A stretch of 64,000 bases of DNA from NCBI RefSeq assembly GCF_900109265.1, contig NZ_FNZM01000022.1:95693-159692 (forward strand), written 5' to 3'. A program made the translations under genes and the position numbers. Below, one piece after another: positions 51,513-61,187 of the stretch. This stretch comes from Paraburkholderia tropica (GTDB taxonomy: Bacteria; Pseudomonadota; Gammaproteobacteria; Burkholderiales; Burkholderiaceae). Position 1 is the first letter of the stretch. Each line of letters begins with the position of its first letter. The notes below the pieces were generated by a model, which saw only the letters and a list, made by a program, of their open reading frames with translations, searched no databases and was not told the origin of the DNA.

Positions 51513-52313
51513 TCACTGCGCCTTGCGCGCCGCCTCGATAATCACGTCGGCCACTTGCTGCGGCTGACCCGCCATCGCCACGTGGCTCGCGTTCACGTGC
51601 GTCACCGTCGCGCCGATATGCGCCGCCATCTTCGCCTGCAATTGCGGGTCGATCATGCGGTCGTGCGTGGGAATCACGAAGTACGACGGACGGCCGCGCC
51701 ACGCGGCCTGATCCACCTTCTGGTCGATACATCCCGAGAACCACGGCGCCTGCGTGGCCGCAATCAGGCGGCGCTGCGCGAGCGGCAAGTCCTGCGCGAA
51801 GTCGTCGAGCACCGCTTCGGTCGAGAGCGTCAGATAGCCCGCCGAATCCTTGCGCAGCGCGTTCGCCCACACGGGCGGCGGCAGTCCCTTCGTGATGTCG
51901 CTGATCGACTGGCCGTCGTCGGGCGCGAACGCGGCCACGTAGACGAGCGCCTTCACCTTGTCGTCGTTACCGGCTTCGCTGATCACCACGCCCGCCCACG
52001 AATGGCCAACCAGCACCACCGGCCCCGTCTGCTGATCGATCACGCGCTTCGTTGCGGCCGCGTCGTCGGCGAGGGAACTGAGCGGATTCTGCACGGCCAC
52101 CACATGCAGCCCGCGCGCTTCGAGCAGCGGGATCACCTTGTCCCAACTCGAACCGTCGGCGAACGCGCCGTGCACGAGCACGACGTTCTTGCCTTGCAGA
52201 TCGGCGGATGCGGCGGCTTGAGCCGCCGGTTGTGCGGCATGCGCGGCGGGCAAGCCGAAGAGTCCGCCCAACAGTCCGGCGAACGCGAGGGACTTGCGAA
52301 GAAGACGAAGCAT
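51513..52313 (-). CDS. Exported alpha/beta hydrolase
   Basis: 266 aa from the ATG at 52313. The signal peptide LLRKSLAFAGLLGGLFGLPAA is clear. The nucleophile elbow is VGHSWAG (Ser), NVVLVHGAFADGSSWDKV carries the oxyanion-hole HG, and THVNASHVAMAGQP fits the catalytic histidine. It resembles salicylate-esterase/hydroxynitrile lyase-like hydrolases of about 230-270 residues. The substrate is unknown. It converges on yceH; an unusual run of 11-bp repeats lies upstream at 52383-52437. Confidence 0.87.
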   Translation of the reverse strand: MLRLLRKSLAFAGLLGGLFGLPAAHAAQPAAQAAASADLQGKNVVLVHGAFADGSSWDKVIPLLEARGLHVVAVQNPLSSLADDAAATKRVIDQQTGPVVLVGHSWAGVVISEAGNDDKVKALVYVAAFAPDDGQSISDITKGLPPPVWANALRKDSAGYLTLSTEAVLDDFAQDLPLAQRRLIAATQAPWFSGCIDQKVDQAAWRGRPSYFVIPTHDRMIDPQLQAKMAAHIGATVTHVNASHVAMAGQPQQVADVIIEAARKAQ

Positions 52314-52382
52314 CGTCTGACTCCGTGGAATGAGTGTGGAAATGAGAGGAATGGTCGGCAGAACGCCGGGCGAAGGCGCGCG

Positions 52383-52437
52383 TGATTCAAGCGTAAGTCA
52401 AGCATGATTCAAGCGTGATTCAGGCTTGTTTCAAGCA
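52383..52437. repeat. Five tandem 11-bp repeats (consensus TGATTCAAGCG)
   Basis: The units run TGATTCAAGCG, TAAGTCAAGCA, TGATTCAAGCG, TGATTCAGGCT, TGTTTCAAGCA without gaps. The 11-base period is close to one helical turn, so the same face of the DNA repeats. The array lies 70-125 bases upstream of the hydrolase gene on the minus strand and just after the DUF4148 stop. Confidence 0.8.
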
Positions 52438-52460
52438 CGCGCCTCGCGACGGCCGGCGCA

Positions 52461-52859
52461 TTAGGAGTGGGCGTAGATCGGTTCGAGGCCGACCTGATCC
52501 GCCTGCGCGCCGGAGAAGTCGTGCAGCGTCGCATGCGCGGGCTTGACGTGCGAGCCCGAAGCCGAGCTGCCGCTCGTCACGCCGCCGAACGAGGTCTGCA
52601 CGGCGTTGGCATCGGCGTCATGCGAAGGCGCGTTGACGTGCGCGACGTCCTGGCTCGCGGCGATGCGCGCCAGCGCGGCCTGGAGGTGAACCGGATACTG
52701 GTTGTTGTCGCTCGACTGGCGATAGCCGGCTTGCTGAAGCTGGACCAGTTCCGCGCGCACCTGGGCGCGGGTGAGGCCTTGCTGGGCCGGCTGGGCGGCG
52801 AACGAAAGCGCGGGAACGGCGACGACGGCGGCAGCAACGAGGGTACGAACGAGGTTCAT
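52461..52859 (-). CDS. DUF4148 family exported protein
   Basis: 132 aa from the ATG at 52859, with a signal peptide ending ALSFAAQP. The family motif GLTRAQVRAELVQLQQAGYRQSSDNNQYPVHLQ is split here as GLTRAQVRAELVQLQQAGY and DNNQYP. The C-terminal half is Ser/Gly/His-rich and poorly conserved. Such small periplasmic proteins are abundant in Burkholderiaceae and have no established function. Confidence 0.87.
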   Translation of the reverse strand: MNLVRTLVAAAVVAVPALSFAAQPAQQGLTRAQVRAELVQLQQAGYRQSSDNNQYPVHLQAALARIAASQDVAHVNAPSHDADANAVQTSFGGVTSGSSASGSHVKPAHATLHDFSGAQADQVGLEPIYAHS

Positions 52860-53100
52860 GGTCAATCTCCAGTCGATGAGTGAGTGAGTCGGTCGGCGCA
52901 CTGTTGTCTGTGTTCAACCTTGCGTTGGAGATATTTGAACCGCTGGACGTATCTGGCTTGTTTCCGTCGTCCCCCTTTATTGCAAGCGAGTTTTTCCCGC
53001 GGCGGCGCAGATACATTGCGGTACAAAACCGCGCGCCGCCGCGAGACGTTTCCGCTCAACTCCGCTCAACGATTGCTAACGAATCGCCGTTCGAACGCGC

Positions 53101-55047
53101 TCAGAACGTGTACGTGATCTTGCCGAACGCCGTGCGGCCCAGCGAGTTGTAGCCGTATGCGGTCGAGTAGTCGCGATTGAACAGGTTCGAGAGCGTGGCC
53201 GACAGCGCGAGATGCGCATTGATCTTGTACGTGGCGCGCAGATTGACCGTCGTGTACGAGGGCAGATACGTCGTGTTGTACTGGTCGTCGAAGGTCGAGC
53301 CACCGTAGAGCAGCGAAATGCCCGTGCTCAGCGCGTGCAGATGAAACGCGTCCCACGTGTGATCGACGCTCAGATTCACAGTCTGACGCGGACGCCGGTT
53401 CAACCAGGTCTGATCGCTCACGTCCTGCGGATTGAGCAGCCCCACCGCGACGCTGACCAGCGTGTTCGCCCCAAGCGTGCCCTTGTACGAGAGATCGATG
53501 CCCTGAATATGCGCTCGGCCCACGTTGACGGGCAGGAAGGTCTGCGAATCGTAGGTGATGAGGTCGTGCACGCGCGTGTCGTAGAGCGCCGCCGTGAAGG
53601 TGCCGATCGACGTCGCCGCGTCGAGCGCCACTTCCACCGTGTCGCTGCGCTCGGGTTGCAGATTCGGATTCGCGTAGCCCGGATAGTAGAGGTCGTTGAA
53701 GGTCGGCAGACGGAACGCGTTGCCGTACGACACGCGCGCGGTATAGACCGGCGTGATCGCCCACGCGAGCGCCGCGTTGCCCGTGTTCACGCTTTGCCCC
53801 TGTACGATCTCGTGGCGCCCGGCGAGGAACAGCGTCCAGTCGCCGAGCGTCGCCGACTGATGCAGCGAGACGGCGGAATCGTTGCGCGCGGGCAGGCCGT
53901 CCGGCACATCGACGGGAAGATACGCCTGCTCGCGCGTGAAGTCGTACGCGAGCTTGGTCTCGCCCGAGAGCGCGTGACCGAACAGCGTGTGACCGGTTTC
54001 CTGATGCGTGATCGACGTCGACGTGCTCAGGCGCGTCGAATCGATTTCGTCGGTCGGCATGCCGGGGTCGTTCGCGTAGAGGAACTGGCGGTCGTACGCA
54101 TAGCCGAACGACTGGTCGAACTGCGTGGTCGGCGTGATGTCGAGATGAAACGCCACGCCGGTCGTGAGCTGATGATCGCGCTGGCGATCCGCGTAGCCCG
54201 CGTTGTCGTACGAGAGATCCGAGCGGTGATAGAGCGCGAAGGTCGAGATCGACCAGTTCTCGCGCGCGTAGCCAAGACGCGCGTCCACGTCCTGCGCGTG
54301 ATACGGATTGCGGCCGTCCTCGTGACCGTAGGCCCACGGTTTGGTCGCGTCGATGCCCGCGGTGTTGTAGTCGTGCAGACCGAGCGAATACGTGAGTCCG
54401 CCGAGCGCCGCGAGCGGCCCGCTCGACGGCACGGTGCCCGAGGTGCGCAGCTGCGTGTCGAAGGTCTTGTTCGAGCCGCCGCCGAATGACACCGTGGTCT
54501 GGTTCGGCTGATTCGAGGCGTGGCGCGTGAAGAGCTGCACGACGCCGCCCACGGCATCCGCGCCGAACGACGCCGCCGCCGGGCCGGAAATCACTTCCAC
54601 GCGATCGAACGCCGAGGTCGGCAGATCGGCCCACGCGGCCGTGCCCGTGGTCGCCGAGCCCACGCGGATGCCGTCGATGAACACGGCCACCTGATTGGCC
54701 GCCGAGCCGCGAATGCTGACCGACGCCGTCGCGCCGGGACCGCCGCTCTGCGAAACGCTGACGCCCGGCAGCGTGGCGAGCGCCTGCGTGATGCTCGGGT
54801 CGATCGGGTCGAGCCGGTCGAGATCGGCGCGCGTGAGCACCTGCGTGCTGGCGTAACGCTGATCGAACGATTGCGGCAGACGCTGCGTGTCGCCAACCAC
54901 GAGAATGTTCGGCAACGTGGCGTCGGCCTGGGTTGGTTCAGCGCTTTCTTCAGCACTTTGCGGCGACGTTTGCGCATAAGCGCCCTGCCAGGCGCAGGCC
55001 GCGACGGCGGACGCGAGAACGGTGGAAGCGAATTGACGATACTTCAT
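53101..55047 (-). CDS. btuB: TonB-dependent outer-membrane receptor, BtuB-like (cobalamin uptake)
   Basis: 648 aa from the ATG at 55047, with a signal peptide ending GAYAQ. The plug domain spans about 45-160 (ILVVGDTQRLPQS TonB-box region, SVSIRGSAANQVAVFIDGIRVGS). The 22-strand barrel ends in GRTAFGKITYTF with terminal Phe. It takes vitamin B12 or related corrinoids across the outer membrane. The assignment is strengthened by the cobalamin riboswitch directly upstream on the same strand. No other cobalamin genes are adjacent. Confidence 0.9.
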   Translation of the reverse strand: MKYRQFASTVLASAVAACAWQGAYAQTSPQSAEESAEPTQADATLPNILVVGDTQRLPQSFDQRYASTQVLTRADLDRLDPIDPSITQALATLPGVSVSQSGGPGATASVSIRGSAANQVAVFIDGIRVGSATTGTAAWADLPTSAFDRVEVISGPAAASFGADAVGGVVQLFTRHASNQPNQTTVSFGGGSNKTFDTQLRTSGTVPSSGPLAALGGLTYSLGLHDYNTAGIDATKPWAYGHEDGRNPYHAQDVDARLGYARENWSISTFALYHRSDLSYDNAGYADRQRDHQLTTGVAFHLDITPTTQFDQSFGYAYDRQFLYANDPGMPTDEIDSTRLSTSTSITHQETGHTLFGHALSGETKLAYDFTREQAYLPVDVPDGLPARNDSAVSLHQSATLGDWTLFLAGRHEIVQGQSVNTGNAALAWAITPVYTARVSYGNAFRLPTFNDLYYPGYANPNLQPERSDTVEVALDAATSIGTFTAALYDTRVHDLITYDSQTFLPVNVGRAHIQGIDLSYKGTLGANTLVSVAVGLLNPQDVSDQTWLNRRPRQTVNLSVDHTWDAFHLHALSTGISLLYGGSTFDDQYNTTYLPSYTTVNLRATYKINAHLALSATLSNLFNRDYSTAYGYNSLGRTAFGKITYTF

Positions 55048-55149
55048 GAGCAGACAGATCCAGAGGTCGAACTGTCCTTGCAACGGGCGGCCGCGCGGGC
55101 GGCGCGCGCGCATCGGGACACCCCGCCCTTTGCGGCTGCTTGGACCTCG

Positions 55150-55345
55150 GTCGATGGCAGGTCTCCTGGCTCGCGGGTCGTCGCCCGATGCCGGCCTTCC
55201 CGGTTTCCCAGTGGCCCTCGCTGGCATGGACTCGCCGCTCACAGTTGCGGGGACAGCCGCAGACTTCCGGCGCGCGCGCCGTTACTGCGTTCCCTTTTGA
55301 TCCCGTCGCCGGGAACCATCAGCGCGCGAGCGTAAAGGCGGTGCG
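55150..55345 (-). ncRNA. Cobalamin (AdoCbl) riboswitch
   Basis: Read on the minus strand it contains, in order, GGGATCAAAAGGGAA, the core GCTGTCCCCGCAACTGTGA, then CCACTGG and GGGAAGGCC, and the B12 box AGCCAGGAGACCTGCC (55171-55156). These are the conserved blocks of the cobalamin riboswitch in their usual order and spacing. It lies about 100 bases upstream of btuB, which it should repress when B12 is plentiful. The ends are approximate. Confidence 0.95.
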
Positions 55346-55416
55346 TTCCGCGCGTCAACCTCCGGCGCGCCGGGCGATGCGAAAAAACGTCAGATGCGAC
55401 TCGCCGTCCGCGTCGC

Positions 55417-56358
55417 TCATTCGAGCGGAAAGCCCTGCTTGAAGGTCTGGCGCAGAAAATCGGCGAACAGCGTCACCGCGCGCGGCACATGCGCGCCATA
55501 GGGCCGCACCACGTGCAACTGCGACGCGAACGCCCCCACCGGCCGCCACGCCGGCAGCAGCACGACGAGCTTGCCCGCCTGCAACGCGGCCTGCGCGCTG
55601 AAATCGGGCAGCAGCGCAATGCCCAGATTTTCGAGCGCGGCGTCGCGCAGCGCCTCGCTGTTATTGGCCGACACCGGCCCGTTCACGGTCACGTTCACGC
55701 GCGACTGCTCGGCGCGCCGCCCGGCTTTTTCGAACGACCACGCGCCCGACCCGAGCGTGCGCGGATAGTAAAGACAGTCGTGCTGCGCGAGATCGGCGGG
55801 CGTTTGCGGCGTGCCGCGCAGCTTCAGATACGCGCGCGTGGCGACGATCACCGAACGCGTGTCGCAGAGCTTGAACGCCACATGCGTTTCCGGCACCTGC
55901 GCGCTGTGGCGGATCGCGAGATCGAAACCCTCGCTCGCGATCGACGTGAGCCGGTCTGACAGGTCGAGCTGCACGCGCACCTCGGGATTCGCGCGCGCGA
56001 ACTGCGCGAGACGCGGCACCAGTTGCTGACGCGCGAAGGCCACGGGCGCGGTCACGCGCACCGTGCCGCGCGCGACGTCGGCCATTTCGCGTACGCTCGC
56101 GAAACTCGTGGCGATGCGTTCGAACTGCGCGCGCGTGTCTTCCACGAGCCGCCGCCCCGCTTCCGTAAAGCGCACGCTGCGCGTGGTGCGCTGCACCAGC
56201 GCGACGCCCGCCACGCGTTCCAGTTCGGCGATCCGCTGGCTCATCGCGGCCTTGCTCACGCCGAGCCGCGCGGCGGCCGCCGTATAACTGCCCTGCGCCG
56301 CCAGCACGTTCAGCCAGTGCAAGTGGGTCCAGAGCGCTTCGACGTTCTGCGTATCCAC
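55417..56358 (-). CDS. LysR-type transcriptional regulator
   Basis: 313 aa. I chose the GTG at 56358-56356 because GGGAG lies eight bases upstream and VDTQNVEALWTHLHWLNVLA gives a proper HTH start; an ATG at 56418 is the alternative. The HTH has SYTAAAARLGVSKAAMSQRIAELE split across 40-65. The effector domain belongs to the DsdA/AaeR-like group (SIASEGFDLAIRHSAQV). It is divergent from mmsA with about 220 bases between, and is probably its regulator. Confidence 0.88.
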   Translation of the reverse strand: MDTQNVEALWTHLHWLNVLAAQGSYTAAAARLGVSKAAMSQRIAELERVAGVALVQRTTRSVRFTEAGRRLVEDTRAQFERIATSFASVREMADVARGTVRVTAPVAFARQQLVPRLAQFARANPEVRVQLDLSDRLTSIASEGFDLAIRHSAQVPETHVAFKLCDTRSVIVATRAYLKLRGTPQTPADLAQHDCLYYPRTLGSGAWSFEKAGRRAEQSRVNVTVNGPVSANNSEALRDAALENLGIALLPDFSAQAALQAGKLVVLLPAWRPVGAFASQLHVVRPYGAHVPRAVTLFADFLRQTFKQGFPLE

Positions 56359-56577
56359 GAAATGACTCCCGCCCCGAATCCTCAAAGATGCGCCGATGAT
56401 AGCACCGCGCCCGCGCATCTTTCAGCGCTGCGCATGGCGATTGTTCACGCTGGAAAACAATCAATTCAGCCTGCGTGGCTGTGCAGACGCCTGCCGCCTC
56501 CGTACACTGGCCGTCATAGTGACGATCAACCGATGCTCAATCGATACTCAATCGATACCCAACTTCGAGGAGATGAC

Positions 56578-58089
56578 ATGCAGCCCTTTACCGATTCCGC
56601 AGACGTAGTCAACTACATCGGCGGCAAGCGCGAGCGCGGCGCGGGCGACCGCACGCAATCCGTCTTCAATCCAGCGACCGGCGCCGCCGCGCGCCGTCTG
56701 GTGCTGGGCGAAGTCGCCGACGTCGACGCCGCCGTGGCGAGCGCGAAAGCCGCGTTCCCGGCCTGGCGCGACACGCCGCCGATCCGCCGCGCGCGCGTCA
56801 TGCTGCGCTTCCTCGAACTGATGAACCGCCACAAGGACGAACTCGCGGCGATCATCACCGCCGAGCACGGCAAGGTGTTCGCCGACGCGCAAGGCGAAGT
56901 CGCCCGCGGCATCGACGTGATCGAATTCGCCTGCGGCATTCCGCAACTGCTCAAGGGCGACTACACCGAGCAGGTTTCCACGGGCATGGACAACTGGACC
57001 GTGCGCCAACCACTGGGCGTGGTCGCGGGCATCACGCCGTTCAATTTCCCGTGCATGGTGCCGTGCTGGATGTTCCCGGTCGCGCTCGCGGCGGGCTGCA
57101 CCTTCGTGCTCAAGCCGAGCGAACGCGATCCGTCGGCCGCGCTGTTCATGGCGCGTCTGCTGACCGAAGCGGGCCTGCCCGATGGCGTGTTCAACGTCGT
57201 GCAGGGCGACAAGATCGTGGTCGACGCACTGCTCGCGCATCGCGACGTGAAGGCCGTGAGCTTCGTCGGCAGCACGCCCATCGCGAACTACATCTACGAA
57301 ACCGGCGCGAAGCACGGCAAGCGCGTGCAGGCGCTGGGCGGCGCGAAGAACCACATGGTCGTGATGCCCGACGCCGATCTCGACCAGGCCGTCGACGCGC
57401 TGATCGGCGCGGCCTACGGTTCGGCGGGCGAGCGCTGCATGGCGATCTCGGTGGCGGTGCTGGTCGGCGATGTCGCCGACAAGATCGTGCCGCGTCTGGC
57501 CGAGCGCGCGCGCACGCTCAAGGTGAAGAACGGCATGGAAGCCGACGCCGAAATGGGCCCGATCGTCACGAAACAGGCGCTGGAACGCATCGAAGGCTAT
57601 ATCGCCACGGGCATCGAGGAAGGCGCGAAGCTCGTCGTGGACGGCCGCGGCCTCACGGTGCCGGGTCACGAAAACGGCTTCTTCACCGGCGGCACGCTGT
57701 TCGACGACGTCACGCCTGACATGCGCATCTACAAGGAAGAGATTTTCGGCCCGGTGCTCGCCTGCGTGCGCGTGAAGGACTTCTCCGAAGCCGTGCAACT
57801 GATCAACGACCACGAGTTCGGCAACGGCGTGGCCTGCTTCACGCGCGACGGCAACGTGGCGCGCGAATTCGGCCGCCAGATCGAAGTGGGCATGGTGGGC
57901 ATCAACGTGCCGATTCCGGTGCCGATGGCGTGGCACGGTTTCGGCGGCTGGAAGCGCAGCCTGTTCGGCGACATGCACGCGTATGGCGAGGAAGGCGTGC
58001 GCTTCTACACCAAGCAGAAGTCGATCATGCAGCGCTGGCCGGAAAGCACCGAAAAGGGTGCGGAATTCACGATGCCGGTCGCGAAGTGA
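56578..58089 (+). CDS. mmsA: CoA-acylating methylmalonate/malonate-semialdehyde dehydrogenase
   Basis: 503 aa from the ATG at 56578, with GAGGAG upstream. Catalytic Cys287 lies in GSAGERCMAIS, and the segments PFNFPCMVPCWMFP, LGGAKNHMVVMPDAD and GMVGINVPIPVPMAWHGFGGWK are MmsA-specific. It converts malonate or methylmalonate semialdehyde to acetyl- or propionyl-CoA in valine, inositol and beta-alanine breakdown. With the beta-alanine-type aminotransferase 10 kb upstream it could finish a shared pathway. No mmsB gene is adjacent. Confidence 0.94.
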   Translation: MQPFTDSADVVNYIGGKRERGAGDRTQSVFNPATGAAARRLVLGEVADVDAAVASAKAAFPAWRDTPPIRRARVMLRFLELMNRHKDELAAIITAEHGKVFADAQGEVARGIDVIEFACGIPQLLKGDYTEQVSTGMDNWTVRQPLGVVAGITPFNFPCMVPCWMFPVALAAGCTFVLKPSERDPSAALFMARLLTEAGLPDGVFNVVQGDKIVVDALLAHRDVKAVSFVGSTPIANYIYETGAKHGKRVQALGGAKNHMVVMPDADLDQAVDALIGAAYGSAGERCMAISVAVLVGDVADKIVPRLAERARTLKVKNGMEADAEMGPIVTKQALERIEGYIATGIEEGAKLVVDGRGLTVPGHENGFFTGGTLFDDVTPDMRIYKEEIFGPVLACVRVKDFSEAVQLINDHEFGNGVACFTRDGNVAREFGRQIEVGMVGINVPIPVPMAWHGFGGWKRSLFGDMHAYGEEGVRFYTKQKSIMQRWPESTEKGAEFTMPVAK

Positions 58090-58414
58090 TGCATTGATCC
58101 GAACGCGATATCGTTTTTAAATCGTTCGGATATCGAATCAATCATCAGCCGCGCCGCCGTTCCGCTTCTTGCGGACGGCGGCGCGGTATTTTTGCGTGCG
58201 TGCGTTTGCGTGCGTGCATTTCCACGTTCACCACGTTCGCCGCGCGCGCGATCCACCCATGTCGCGCGCCGCATCGCCGCACGCACGTCCGGCGCACGCG
58301 CGCGCCAATTCCGGTACCGTCGTACTGATTTTTTCCGCAGACGTTCGACGGTGCGCTTCGTTGCCCCTGCAATCGACCGCCATCGTGCGAACCCGCACGA
58401 CGGAGGACCGCACG
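58090..58414. other. Intergenic region with terminator and short GCGTGCGT repeats (no gene seen)
   Basis: 325 bases between mmsA and the P-type ATPase. It holds the hairpin at 58149-58193 and, just after it, a short run of GCGTGCGT units (about 58195-58220). The ATPase frame is open back to 58169, but the N-terminus there is not ATPase-like. Confidence 0.6.
58149..58193 (+). terminator. Rho-independent terminator after mmsA
   Basis: A 16-17 bp stem, 58149-58165 against 58171-58186 with one bulged base, closes a TTCTT loop and is followed by TATTTTT. It lies about 60 bases after the mmsA stop. Confidence 0.85.
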
Positions 58415-61168
58415 ATGCCCGATCAGCCGCCTGCCGCCGCCGCGCCGCGCGCGTGGCACAACGTCGATGCCGATCAGGCGCTCGCCGATCTCGGCACCAC
58501 GCCCGAAGGTCTCGACGACGCCGAAGTGGCGCGCCGCCGCGCGCGCTACGGCGAGAACCGTCTGCTGCCGCCCAAACGCCGCGGCCCGCTGCTGCGCCTC
58601 GCGCTGCAATTCCACAACGTGCTGATCTACGTCATGCTCGCGGGCGCGCTCGTCACGGCCGTGCTGCGGCATTGGCTCGACACCTGCGTGCTGCTCGCGG
58701 CGGTGCTCGTCAACGTGGCCATCGGTTTCATTCAGGAAGGCAAGGCCGAATCGGCGCTCGAAGCGATCCGCTCGATGCTCTCGCCGCACGCCACCGCGAT
58801 TCGCCACGGCGAGCGCGTGACCGTCGACGCCACGCAGCTCTTGCCTGGCGACATCGTCGTGCTCGCATCGGGCGACCGCGTGCCCGCCGACCTGCGGCTG
58901 ATCGCCGTGCGCGAACTGCGCGTGGACGAAGCGGCGCTCACCGGCGAGTCGCTGCCCGTCGATAAACAGACCGCGAGCGTCGACGCCGCCGCGCCGCTCG
59001 GCGACCGCTGGGGCATGGCATATTCGGGTACGCTGGTGGTGTACGGCCAGGCGCGCGGCGTGGTCGTGGCCACGGGCGCGGACACCGAGATCGGCCACAT
59101 CAACCGCATGCTCGCCGATGTCGATACGATGGCCACGCCGCTGCTGCGCCAGATCGACCGCTTCGGCCGCGTGCTCGCCGTCGTGATCCTCGCGCTGGGC
59201 GCGCTCACCTTCGCGCTCGGCACGCTGTGGCGCGGCGAAAGCGCGAGCGACATGTTCCTGATCGTCGTCGCGCTGGTCGCCTCCGGCATTCCGGAAGGCC
59301 TGCCCGCGATCATGACGATCATCCTCGCGCTCGGCGTGCAGCGCATGGCGCGGCACCACGCCATCGTGCGTCGCCTGCCCGCCGTGGAAGCGCTCGGCGC
59401 AGTCAACGTCGTCTGCTCCGACAAGACCGGCACGCTCACGCGCAACGAGATGACCGTGCAGCGCGTAGTGTGCGCGCGCGACGTGATCGACGTGAGCGGC
59501 GTGGGCTACGCGCCCGAAGGCGCCTTCACGATCGATCAACACGCGTTCGACGCCGCGCAATGGCCCGCGCGCTGCCCCGAACTCGCGCTCGCGGTGCGCG
59601 CGGGCGTGCTCTGCAACGACGCGCAGATGCGTCGCGACGAAGCGGGCCTGTGGCACGTCGAAGGCGATCCCACCGAAGGCGCGCTGCTGGTGCTCGGCGC
59701 GAAGGCGGGCATCGCGCACGAACCGCAGGCGCGCGCGGGCACGCCGTGGGCGCGCCGCGACAGCATTCCGTTCGAGTCGCAGCATCGCTTCATGGCGAGC
59801 TGGAACACGGACGCCGAAGGCCACGCATGGATCTTCGTGAAAGGCGCGCCCGAACGCCTCTTCGACATGTGCGCGACGCAACTCACGCACGGCGTCGAAG
59901 AGCGCATCGATCCCGACTACTGGCGGCGCATGCAGACCGACCTCGGCGCGCAGGGCTTGCGCGTGCTCGCGCTCGCGTACCGGCGCGGCGCGCCCGCGCA
60001 CAACACGCTCGATTTCGACGCTGTCGCGCAGGGCTTCACGCTGCTCGCGCTCGCGGGCATCATCGACCCGCCGCGCGACGAGGCGATCCAGGCCGTGGCC
60101 GACTGCCATCGCGCGGGCATCCGCGTGAAGATGATCACCGGCGATCACGCGGAAACCGCGCGCGCGATCGGCGCGCAACTGGCGATCGGCGTGGGCAAGC
60201 CGGCCGTTACGGGCGCGGAGGTCGCGCTGATGGACGATGCGGAACTGCGCCGCGTGGCGCTCGATATCGACGTGTTCGCGCGCGCGAGTCCCGAGCACAA
60301 GCTGCGTCTGGTCGAAGCCTTGCAGCAGGACGGCCAGGTGGTGGCGATGACCGGCGACGGCGTGAACGACGCGCCCGCGCTCAAGCGCGCGGACGTGGGC
60401 GTGGCGATGGGCGCGAAAGGCACCGAAGCGGCCAAGGAAGCCGCCGACATGGTGCTCGCCGACGACAACTTCGCCACCATCGCGCGCGCCGTGCGCGAAG
60501 GCCGCGCCGTCTACGACAACCTCAAGAAGTTCATCCTGTTCACGCTGCCGACCAACGGCGGCGAAGCGCTCGTCGTGCTCGCGGGCGCGCTCACGGGTCT
60601 GGGCATTCCGCTCACGCCCGCGCAGGTGCTGTGGGTCAACATGGTGACGGCGAGCACGCTCGGCATCGCGCTCGCGTTCGAGCGCGCCGAACCGGGTATC
60701 ATGCGCCGCAAGCCGCGCGCGCCCGGCGAATCGTTGCTCTCGGGCTTCTTTATGTGGCGCGTGGCGATGGTCTCGGTGTTGATGATGATCGGCGCGTTCG
60801 GCCTGTTTTACTGGGAGTTGAGCGCGGGCACCGGGATCGAGCGCGCACGCACGATCGCCGTGAATGCGGTGGTGATGTCCGAGATGCTCTACCTCATCAA
60901 CAGCCGCTCGATCTTCCATTCCGTGCTGAGCTGGCAGGGGCTCACCGGCAACCGTTACGCGCTGCTCGCGATTGGCGCGTGCGCGCTGATGCAGATCGCC
61001 TTCACGTACGCGCCCTTCATGCAGCATCTGTTCGGCTCGGCGGCGCTCGTCCCGCAGGAATGGTTCAAGGTGCTGGGCGCGGGGCTCGTGGTGTTTCTCG
61101 GCGCGGAACTGGAGAAGTGGGTCGTGCGCACGAGCGGGCTGGCGCGACGGCTCGGCGGTGAGGAATGA
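58415..61168 (+). CDS. P2-type cation-transporting ATPase (Ca2+/Na+-type)
   Basis: 917 aa from the ATG at 58415, with GGAGG upstream. The cation N-terminal domain is followed by the actuator motif LTGESLPVDKQ, SGIPEGLPAIMTI (the P2-type fourth membrane segment), the phosphorylation site DKTGTLT (Asp336), KGAPERLFDMC and the hinge GDGVNDAPALKRADVGVAMG. Six C-terminal membrane segments complete a SERCA/PMR1-like pump. It likely exports Ca2+ or another cation; heavy-metal binding motifs are absent. It is not in an obvious operon. Confidence 0.92.
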   Translation: MPDQPPAAAAPRAWHNVDADQALADLGTTPEGLDDAEVARRRARYGENRLLPPKRRGPLLRLALQFHNVLIYVMLAGALVTAVLRHWLDTCVLLAAVLVNVAIGFIQEGKAESALEAIRSMLSPHATAIRHGERVTVDATQLLPGDIVVLASGDRVPADLRLIAVRELRVDEAALTGESLPVDKQTASVDAAAPLGDRWGMAYSGTLVVYGQARGVVVATGADTEIGHINRMLADVDTMATPLLRQIDRFGRVLAVVILALGALTFALGTLWRGESASDMFLIVVALVASGIPEGLPAIMTIILALGVQRMARHHAIVRRLPAVEALGAVNVVCSDKTGTLTRNEMTVQRVVCARDVIDVSGVGYAPEGAFTIDQHAFDAAQWPARCPELALAVRAGVLCNDAQMRRDEAGLWHVEGDPTEGALLVLGAKAGIAHEPQARAGTPWARRDSIPFESQHRFMASWNTDAEGHAWIFVKGAPERLFDMCATQLTHGVEERIDPDYWRRMQTDLGAQGLRVLALAYRRGAPAHNTLDFDAVAQGFTLLALAGIIDPPRDEAIQAVADCHRAGIRVKMITGDHAETARAIGAQLAIGVGKPAVTGAEVALMDDAELRRVALDIDVFARASPEHKLRLVEALQQDGQVVAMTGDGVNDAPALKRADVGVAMGAKGTEAAKEAADMVLADDNFATIARAVREGRAVYDNLKKFILFTLPTNGGEALVVLAGALTGLGIPLTPAQVLWVNMVTASTLGIALAFERAEPGIMRRKPRAPGESLLSGFFMWRVAMVSVLMMIGAFGLFYWELSAGTGIERARTIAVNAVVMSEMLYLINSRSIFHSVLSWQGLTGNRYALLAIGACALMQIAFTYAPFMQHLFGSAALVPQEWFKVLGAGLVVFLGAELEKWVVRTSGLARRLGGEE

Positions 61169-61187
61169 GCCGGGCGGCTTACCTGGG

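Noticed and set aside
58195..58222. GCGTGCGT repeats as a regulatory array
   Set aside because: The run is short and directly follows a terminator; in DNA of this composition it may be chance.
58145..61027. A 960-codon open frame on the minus strand opposite the P-type ATPase
   Set aside because: It is the antisense shadow of a strongly conserved ATPase; the translation is His/Arg/Ala-rich and has no domain.
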